Below are positions 55,019-64,000 of a DNA stretch of 64,000 nt, in pieces. Origin of the DNA: Hemibagrus wyckioides. Lineage: Eukaryota; Chordata; Actinopteri; Siluriformes; Bagridae. A program made the translations under genes and the position numbers. How positions within the stretch are numbered: position 1 is the stretch's first letter; every line of letters begins with the position of its first letter. A model generated the notes under the pieces. It was not told the DNA's origin. It saw only the letters and a program-made list of their open reading frames with translations, and made no database searches. The stretch is from the NCBI RefSeq assembly GCF_019097595.1, contig NC_080731.1:16070571-16134570 (forward strand). Reading direction: 5' to 3'.

Positions 55019-56748
55019 TGAAGGCAGCAGTGAGAAATCCTTCAGTTTAAAAACTCTCATTAAACTCGTCACTGTTCATATTTAGTTAGTTCACTAAGCT
55101 ACTGTCAAGCTTGTTTAAATTCAGCAGGGGTGGCTGTGGCTGTTATGTAAATCAGTCAAGCCTCATATGTTTTCCCTGATGGCGTCTTGTTTCTCATTGT
55201 TTCATAAGGGGATAAATCAACAACAAATCAAATTGGAATCACATCACAGCTCTCAAGCTGTTTTATAAGGATTTCTGATGGCACATAATCCTCCATGTTT
55301 GTTTTTTCTCAATTGCCTCTTGAGCTGCAGTCTGATTGGTCGGTGCTGGTGGTTAAGGACAGGACAGCTAGTGTGAAAGTAGACCCCTTCTCTTTCCACT
55401 GAAAATGTGCTGTGCTGATACCGGACCTGGTTTCCCATTTCTGGGAAATCGGATCCCTGCTCTGAATCCTCCATTTTTTTTAATTTTTTTTATTTTTGGT
55501 AGAAATAGTATCCTTTCTTGATCGCTTTCATCGACCTCTAGTCATATCCAGAGTGCCACCGTATTGACATTTTTCTCTGCCTCAGCAGAGGGATTGTGTG
55601 ACATCTGGCACCCTGTGATGTAAGCAGATCATATGTCCTGTTCAGCAGCAAGACAAACCGGTCTACTGTGCAATACGAGCGATAGGCCACCAACATCATC
55701 AGGGATCCTTTAACCCCAGAGCTTAATGTTCCCGGCCTCTTAAACCCTAGTGACCTTCTGTTGTCTCTGCCACGGCATGTGTCTGACCTTTAGAAGACCT
55801 GGGAAACCCGTCCAGCTTCACAAAGACGCAGGATTTGCTTACAGCCGCACTTGATTTAACGCTTTTGTAGTGTAAACATTATACCCATATTGTTGTTGTT
55901 GTTGACACTCCGTGTTGGCTCCTCTTACAGTTAGATGCAAAACTGGTCTCAGATCAGTGTAACGGGGAGTCGCTTCCACGTCAGAGTTTCTGTAAAGTCA
56001 CTCAGGGACCTGAATGTCTCGGGCACAATAAGCACGTATTGAAGTGGTTTGAAGAGTATGCAAGTTCAAAGAGCTAGACCTTATTTATTTTCCTGTTGCC
56101 CAAATGATAATTTGAGTCCTTGAAGAGAGAAAAACTGCTAGTATGAAACCCTTTTCCACTAAAGTTCAGGTATGACATTAAAATGCAGCTGGGGTCAAAT
56201 GAAGGACTGGTCATTGTCATTGCTGTGACAACAATTCTAGCAAGTCATAAGCATAGCTTATAATAATGAAAAATGATTGTAAAAAAATCTATGAATCAAT
56301 GGTACAAAAAAAGAAGGTTTTTAAATAACTGCAAATAAACAGGAGCTATAAATAGGAATTGAACGCATTTAATGCAATTGAAGCAGTGTCACTGTTAGCA
56401 CCTCAGAGTGGATTATTTTCCATTACTCATCTTGCACCACATCAATTAAACGCTTTAGAATCTGCTTGTTTTGTGAAATGTAACTAGTTTATAATCTAGT
56501 GAATGATGTGGACATGCCAACATGTAGGCTGTCGGTCTTGTCTTGCAGCATATGGGTGTGTTCAGTGCGTTTGCTTTGTGTCATTGATTTGAAAGTGGAG
56601 CTGGTGAGTAATGTTTTCCTGAGCATGGCTAGATATTCTGACAGATGGGTGTGTGTTTGGAGTTCTCTTTCTGCAAGCTCTTTTGTGCCACTCTCCATAA
56701 GAATCTGGCTCTGAAAACAACATAAACTGCAGGTTGTTCTGTTATCTG

Positions 56749-56801
<53 letters not shown>
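56749..56801. repeat. (GT)n microsatellite
   Basis: About 26 GT units, followed by scattered GTGTGTG motifs to about 56900. Confidence 0.95.
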
Positions 56802-56806
<5 letters not shown>

Positions 56807-58681
56807 ACGGGTTTGTGTGAGAGTGCACAAGTTAGTGTGTGTAAGTCAGTGCATGAGAGTAAGTTGGTCTCTGAGTGTGTGCATGTGTGTGAGTCTAACT
56901 TCACAGAATGAAATCGGTACATCTGACTGCAGTGATGTGGACTGGACTAAAAATGCTTAATTGTATGCAAGATTCTTTTTTTTTTTTGGACGGTGAAGCT
57001 CCACGGTTGTAGTTTTGTAGTTTCACTTTCTGATTTTAAACTTCTGTGTGGCGCTTTTCCCTTCTTCCTTATGGTATGGCGACGTGACCCGTGCTTAATC
57101 AGTGGGCTTGTTACATCTTGTTCAAACTCTTAGACTTTTAGGAATGAGAAGCTTTTGTGAGAGTGCATGGGTTCGTGCAGGCCTGCCCTGCTGTTAACCC
57201 AACACACACACATTTAGAGTGTGTGTGCATCTGTCTGGAGCCCATCTGGCCCTGCCGTCCTGCTCCCACTAGTCTTTCTGGCGAATCTTTTGTTCCCACA
57301 TGTGTGTCCCAGGCCTTTGTCTGCAGCTTCTGTTCTGCTTCTCCAGCTCACGCCTTCACACTCAGCGTCTCTCACTAGGAGACCTGCTGCTCTAAGCCTT
57401 ATTCATGCCCAGCTTCTGCTTTTTTAACATTCTTCAATTAAAACGCACGTAGAAATGTACAAGAATGGCCGATTAAAATCTTCTCTAATGTTAAATAATG
57501 CTTGGCTGTTTTTTTTTTTTTTTTTAAAGCTTTCAACTAAGTTTGTAGTTATTTCTTGCAGAAACATTTTTGTGATATTACAAAAAGCGTACTTTGAAAT
57601 GATATCATTATTTAAAAGATCAAAGATTTTAAGCTGATTAAAAATGATACAAGAAATTTTAAGATGAGATCTGAAAATTATATTTATTGTTGAATTTTTT
57701 TATTTATTTATTTATTTTAAAAACCATATTTTCATGTTGCCCATGCACACTGATGAACAGGCGTGGTAGATCTTGGGTGATTCCCAGCATACATTACTGT
57801 ACGTGTTGCATGATTTCACAACTTCATGCTACTCTAACCAGACAAAAACAACCTGTGTTTACAGATTTGTCTCCTAGACATCATGTCCAGTGTGTAATTT
57901 CCTGTCGTCACTTCTCAATCAGCAGCAAATGCAGAGCAGGCTGTGTCTTTCTAGGGGGGATATTGGGGTGTGTGTGTGTGTGTGTGTGTGTGTTTTTCCT
58001 CTGTGTGGGAGGCTGACTGTCATGACTCAGCTCTGATTATCCTTTCCTGCTTTTCTACACACTGTGTCCCTCGTGTGGAACTCGGAGTGTGTTTAAAGTG
58101 AAGAAATCGCCACACTGTGCTAGACTGGAGCTGGACTCACCTGCTCTAACTAATCCCATCCTTTCTTTCTCTCTGCATCGTCCTGCCCGAGTGTGATATA
58201 GTCTCTCATTATCATATGAAGGAAACGGCAGGAGATCCTTCCCCTACCCTGCCCCTCTCTGCCGTCCGTCCTCTCTGCTGCTCACGCATTCCTGCTGTCC
58301 ATTCAGACCGTGAATGAAGCGGTGAGAGAAAACGCTTCACACCTCCTCAGTCTCAACACTGTGTTGTTTTTCCCTACAATAGAACGAAGCTCAGCATCTC
58401 CTGCTAATTATGCTCTGCTGATCACTATCCTGAATCCGTACAAAACGTGCTTCAGTAATGGGATTTCACTGCATTGGTGGCAGTTGTGTAGTGTATAAGG
58501 TCAGTGTTATGGCCTTGGCTCTTCCTGCTAAGCTAGCAGAGAGGAAGAGGAAGATGGAAAAAGGAAGAGAGGCGCAGGAGTAAGGCTGAGAGAGAGGAAG
58601 CGACACTCCGGTTTGGTCAATGTGAAGTCCTGCATATATCCTGTTTTATGTCTGCTTTAGGTGACGTGGACATATAGGAAC

Positions 58682-58699
58682 TGTGTGTGTGTGTGTGTA

Positions 58700-58738
<39 letters not shown>
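58682..58738. repeat. (GT)n-(AC)n microsatellite
   Basis: GT units at 58682-58698 turn into AC units at about 58700-58736, forming a dyad-symmetric simple repeat able to fold on itself. Confidence 0.9.
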
Positions 58739-58741
<3 letters not shown>

Positions 58742-58908
58742 AAATGTGCCTGTGGTTCATAGCAGATCCTGGCAAATATTTCTGCCAAAGGGCAAATATC
58801 AAAAAGCTGTGTGTGTGAGATTTATAAATTGCCTAATTACTTAATTAAATGTCAGCTATGTTGGTACTAAATGTAAATCGAAACAGAAGTGAAAAAAAGC
58901 TGTGCTTC

Positions 58909-58909
<1 letters not shown>

Positions 58910-58966
<57 letters not shown>
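58910..58966. repeat. (GT)n microsatellite
   Basis: About 27 TG units. Confidence 0.95.
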
Positions 58967-58968
<2 letters not shown>

Positions 58969-59744
58969 TGACTGCACGTGTCATTCTCATTCCCAATCTG
59001 TATTCCAGCAGCCTCTTCCTCCTTTTGCGCTCTGGAGGCCACCGACTGCAGATTTTACCATATATGGTCATGCTCGGCTCCCCGCCTGTCAGTCTTCCAG
59101 CCCGGCTTTTTGCTGCCTCCTCATTGGCTGGGCTTCAGGACGATCGACCAATCGGGGCCCTAAGGTTCTCTGACAGGGTTGAAAGGGAGCAGTTTTTTTC
59201 TCTCCTCGTTTCTTCGAGTCAAGTGCTTCACTGTATTTGGCTGGAGCTCTGCCCACTCTCCATGCAGGTCAATGGGAGACGAAGCGCTCGTTATTTATTC
59301 TGCCCTCATTCATCCGTGTGTGTGTGTAGATTTTGGTTATATGGTATGATTGTTTGAATCAAATATGGAGAAAGGAATATGCAGCTGTGATTTCTCGAAA
59401 GGAATCTCTCTCTCTCTGTCTCTCTCTCTCTCTCTCTCTGCTTGTCTACCTTTCTCTTTCTCCTCAGCAGCTAATTGGTTGGTTTTTAGTACAGCTGTAG
59501 ACTAAATGGCCTCTGGCTCAGCGCACACACACACACACACACAAGGAAAAGGAAATATGTAGTGTAACACAGGATAGATATGATGAGTTCACTAGCCTCT
59601 GTGCAGTGGCTCATTTTGTACCCACCAATACTGTACAGATGATTACAGAGCAGCTTTTTTTTTTTTTGTTTTTAGGGTACTGAACAGTTTTATACACAAT
59701 TAACTAAATGTATTTTAAACAAATATTTTGTGAACTTTCTGTTG

Positions 59745-59995
59745 ATGCGACACCAACCAACAATACAAATACCACCATCACCAATACCATCAACAAAATT
59801 AACAATAACACCAACAGTACTAACAATACCAACACCACCATCACAAAGACAACAATTCCAATACTACCAACACCACTAAAACAATACTAACAAGACCAAT
59901 GACGGCAACAATACCACCACCACCACCAATAATAATAATAATAATAATAATAATACAACAATAATACCAACACCACCAACAACAACATGTAGTGG
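59745..59995 (+). repeat. Degenerate AAC/ACC/AAT trinucleotide array
   Basis: About 250 bp of three-base periodic sequence with units AAC, ACC, AAT and ACT, including a pure (AAT) run near 59928-59954. An open frame rich in Asn and Thr results from it and is not a gene. Confidence 0.85.
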
Positions 59996-60739
59996 GAATA
60001 GATTATAGTGGGAATATATAAACATAGAAATTATGAATAATGAACCAAAAGTAGTTAGAGAATGTCTGCATTGACTGTACAATAATACAAAAATATATTA
60101 GTAATTTTAAAGGCAAACAATAAAAGTGTAAATAATATGATCTGGTTTTCTAGTATAGTAGTAATGGTAACATTGCATGATGTTGGAAGAGGAAAAAAGA
60201 GCATCATGGATCAATATCTGGGCATCTTGTAACTGGAGATAGAGCCTCACCCATGCTATGTTCCTTAGATGATATAATATATTTTGAGTAATGTTATTAA
60301 TGTGCAGACAGTTCAGTCTAGAATTCCTCCATAAAGATTTCTAATTTAGTTTTTGTCAGTAGCAAATCTTTTTCCTCTTTGCAGCCTACAAGTATTTTTA
60401 AAAAAAATGCCAGACAGACAGGTTACCAGTTCATCCACATTACTTACCTCTTCTGGTGTACATGTATGTATAATCCATTCTTTTGTTGCCTCTTTATAAT
60501 CAGACTCTAGGGCAATGTATGCAAAAAAAATTCCTGGAAAAGTCCAGAGCCTTATCTGATGCTCCTCTAGACGAACTGGTTAGAAAACCAGTTTAAAACA
60601 ATCACAGAAAGACCAAGGGGCGTTTTCACAGAACTATTAACCATCTAGGTGGTCTGGGGTCAGTCCGTTTTTCCAAAATAGTACTAAAGTGTTCAATTCT
60701 GGTGCCTTTTTTTCTTTTGCTCTTTGTTTGATTTTGTTC

Positions 60740-60890
60740 TCTCGACCGGTGTCTTTCGATTGTTCTTTCTGTCGGTCTTTCGATCTTTCATTCCTTTTGT
60801 CCTTGTTCTAGCTGTCTTTCAGTCTTTCCATATTTGACTTTCAGTCTTTCTGTCCTTTATATCTTTTAATCTTTCTCTCTTTCAATTAAT
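60740..60890. repeat. Degenerate TCTTTC-rich pyrimidine tract
   Basis: Repeated GTCTTTC, GATCTTTC and CAGTCTTTC motifs over about 150 bp. Confidence 0.75.
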
Positions 60891-63800
60891 TAGTTACTGG
60901 GACTGCCCCAATAAGAACAGTCAATCAACAGCCCTGCTGAGTTCTCACCTCTGTCTGGTCAGGAGGCGTTAATTAGAATTAGCATCGGCAGTTCCGGCCG
61001 CAAGGCAAATCACAGGTTTATATCAGTGCTCTCTTCTACGTTTATTATTTTGCTAGGTCACCATAGATACTTACGTTGTACATCGACTTGACATGGAAGA
61101 CGCTTGCATAGACTTTTTCAAAAAAAAAGTGTAACGGTTGATATGAAGTTAATTTAGCACTTTGGAAGAGTAAAGCTGTAACTTTAGGCACAGGATAGTC
61201 TTCAGGGCTGAGTGTGTGTTGAGCTTTCTCTGTAAATATAAGCTAGATTAGTTTTTGTCTGCATTCGTTTGTCTTGTCTAACAGATGAAAGCTGAAACTG
61301 CTGAGAGAATCATGTTTCAAGCAGATTTGCGGCTGTTTGTCATGATTGAGTGCATGAAAAAGGCAAAAAGTCTTTTAACATATAAAACTTTGATACTGTG
61401 GTATAAAAGGAATAAACTAATCGACTTTAGGGTGGTAACTGATGTCATGTCATGATGTGCCTCAATGCCCTGTGCTGTTGTTGATGACTTTTCTCTATCA
61501 GCACACCTTCAAGTGATTTCTTGCATGAATAAACAGCATGGGGATTTCGATTAATGTCTGTTCTTTGATAAGCGATGATGGGATTCATTTTTATGAAGAC
61601 TTGTTCATCAGGCCTGCGAGACCATTACCTCGCTTCACCTTACCTCTCTTTCCGCTGGCCTCATCTTGAACTCTTATACGGGTGTCATTATTTGTTTTTT
61701 TTTTCCCCCTCGCCTCACGACTCGGCCTTGAAGAATGTCTCGACTGTTTTCAGATCGTTAAATTGCAGAGCGACGACCTCCTGCTCCCTGCCTGAACCTG
61801 GCAAGCGGAATGTCGGACAGTGGCGATGTCTGTCTTTTATGTCCTCGGTTCCTTCATTGTAAAAACCACCCGATTTGGCAAGAAGAAATTTCACACTGAT
61901 GTTTCATCAACGCAGCCCCAGGCAGAACACTCCGCAATAATGAGTGTTTTGTTCAAGAATTTTTTTAAACACAATGCTGCTTGATTTACTTTAACAGCAG
62001 GTCTGATGTCTGCAAGGCAAATAGCAGGTTTATATTAATACTTTCAAGGAGATGTTTATTTTATTTAAGGAATTAATTTGAGTTATTTTACACTTTAGTA
62101 ATAAAGTGAATGAACCACATGAATGGCTGCTTGATCCATTTTTTCATTTTTCAGCTACACCACCTTTTTTCCTGTGTTTGTTTGTCAGTGCTGATGCTGT
62201 ACACCACTGTCCTCTTTTTATTTAAAGGCTGTTTTTCGCCTTCTACGTGGTCCAGGATATATGAAAGACATTTCTCTTGAAAGCATTGTTCTCTGTACAG
62301 ATCTGAAATCTTTTGGAGAGTTTCTCTTCTGCTGAGCTGCGATCAGACGTTTTTGTGTGTGGGTGTGTCAGTGTGAAGCTGTATTTCCTAGATGCTAGAG
62401 GTTTAAATAGAGCTGGGATTGGTCGAGATGTTGTGATGCCTGAGACATGGCTTCTGTCTACAATGGTACACACACACACAAGCGAGCTCTCCTGCAGCTG
62501 CTGAATGCTTAGTCACCTGCTTCTGCACTTTCACACCCATTGTTTCACATGGGGCTAAAGGTTAAAAGGTCATGACCCAACTCACCCAGAGGGCACTGAT
62601 GTCATCTCATAGTCGGTTGTTTGGGAGCAGAGCCACAGACTTCCTTTCATTTTAATGCCTTTCAGTGTGACCGAGTGAGAGCATGTACGAGTGTGTGTGT
62701 GGGTGTGTGATCCTGTCTTGTTCTAAGCTGCTAGATTTTATGAAGGACGTTACTAATTACGTCTTATTGAACGTATTAATGAACTTGTTTCTGTAGTAAC
62801 AAATCAATCACAGGAACTTGGGGCTTGTTTTAAGGTTTTTGATTGAATTACTACTAAACTAAACATGTTTGTTAAAAGAGAAAACATTGATGTAGTGAAG
62901 CTTTCTGGAAGATGTTTCCTATTTCTAAAAGGATTCCCCAGTGTCAGGATTGAACAGTGATGGTCAGTTCGGTCAGTCAGCAGGCATGGATGAAAGTCTT
63001 TAGGATGGAGGGGTTTACGTTTTCCGGTTTCTCTAAAACATGACAAACTTTTTCCCCCTGACTTTATCTCAGAGAGAGAAAAAATTGAGGCTGGTGAGGG
63101 GTCGACTACAGTGTAAGCGATTTCACTCTGGATGATTTGGTAGATATTTTCTCACTCATGACTATTTTCCAGTTTTTAGACAACAGAGAGATTTTCCTGC
63201 ACATTAGTACTAAATGACCGTCTAGTCTGTTCTTTTTTTTTTTTTTAGTGTGTTTTCTCCTATTCCCTTGGCCCAAATATTCATACACAATCATTATTGT
63301 TATGGTACGACTGCATCATGGTACTTATCTCTGTCTGACATTCTGAACACTTTCTATGCAAATAGAAAGTTGTTTTTCTTTATTCGTGATTAATAGCACA
63401 TTAGCAAAATGTAGTTATTATAGTTATTGATCTGCTTCTGTGTCCTAACTACATGAACAGCTCAATCTTTTTCAGTGATTTCTGTCAGATGAGTTGTAGT
63501 GTTTTTATGTTGAGTGAAGTTAGCTCATGGAATTTCAAAGCTAAAGTGTAATTACACGACAATATTAGTATTTTCTTAGTACTTTACCAACATACCTGAG
63601 AAAAATGAAGAAGAAAAGACTGGCTAGCTAGCTTATGTATAGCGGAGTTGGCTCATGGAAATTCAGAGCTAAAGTGCTAATTACACAGCAATATTTAATA
63701 TTTTCTTAGTAATTTACCAGCAAATCTAGGTTTTGTTCCATCCACTGCCTTTTAAACTGGCAGAAGTAGTCTTGTTAGCCTAGCTAGCCTTGCTGATGAT

Positions 63801-64000
63801 TAGCTTCAGCAGTGTGTAGCAGCAATTCTGTCATGAATGAAAACAATTGAATACACGTGTAATTTCTTCATAACAGCCAGCCAATAGAGATAATTCTACG
63901 CATTGTTTTTATTTATTTATTTACATTTTTTTTTTTTTTTTTTTTTTTTGAGGAAAGTCCTGTTTTCACCCACGTGCAGGTCCTCACGCATTCCCTGTCA

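Noticed and set aside
61575..61862. 95-codon frame at 61.6 kb as a possible next coronin exon
   Set aside because: It shows none of the expected propeller residues following HK (TGRxDK, GHTGPVLDIDWCPHN-type) and has no family similarity I recognise.

Overview
This is vertebrate genomic DNA, almost certainly from a teleost fish. It has small GT-AG exons in long A/T-rich introns, dense (GT)n and (CT)n microsatellites, and many decayed Tc1/mariner copies and fish-type dispersed repeats. Some repeats recall catfish genomes, but the order is a guess. Only two genes can be supported, both on the + strand. Most other open frames are intronic noise or transposon remnants.

Layout. 1-1246: the end of a decayed Tc1 element. 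2124-24087: a complete slingshot phosphatase gene, best matched to SSH1, with 14 coding exons that join in phase into about 1,010 residues. It has a DEK_C-like region, the catalytic HCKMGVSRS loop and a C-terminal 14-3-3-type serine segment. Intron 5 carries a 26-bp minisatellite of about 33 units. 24088 to about 29370: probable long 3' UTR ending at an AATAAA. 29.4-33.4 kb: intergenic, with an antisense Tc1 relic and a possible regulatory block. 33.4-64 kb: the 5' part of a coronin gene, best matched to CORO1C, with two apparent promoters. The first conserved coronin exon is at 54734-54928; the rest of the beta-propeller lies beyond the window.

The most interesting feature is an 826-codon exon (35272-37750) that starts with a myristoylation-type MGQNQS. 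It ends at a strong splice donor whose phase fits the coronin exon exactly. The simplest model is a long coronin-1C isoform with a large disordered, membrane-anchored N-terminal extension, made from a TATA-type upstream promoter. A GC-rich promoter near 38.4 kb would make the ordinary short coronin.

The genes work in one pathway. Slingshot reactivates cofilin by removing its inhibitory phosphate, and coronins coordinate slingshot and cofilin at actin networks. The same slingshot-coronin adjacency is known for SSH1/CORO1C, SSH2/CORO6 and SSH3/CORO1B in human, so the linkage is ancient.
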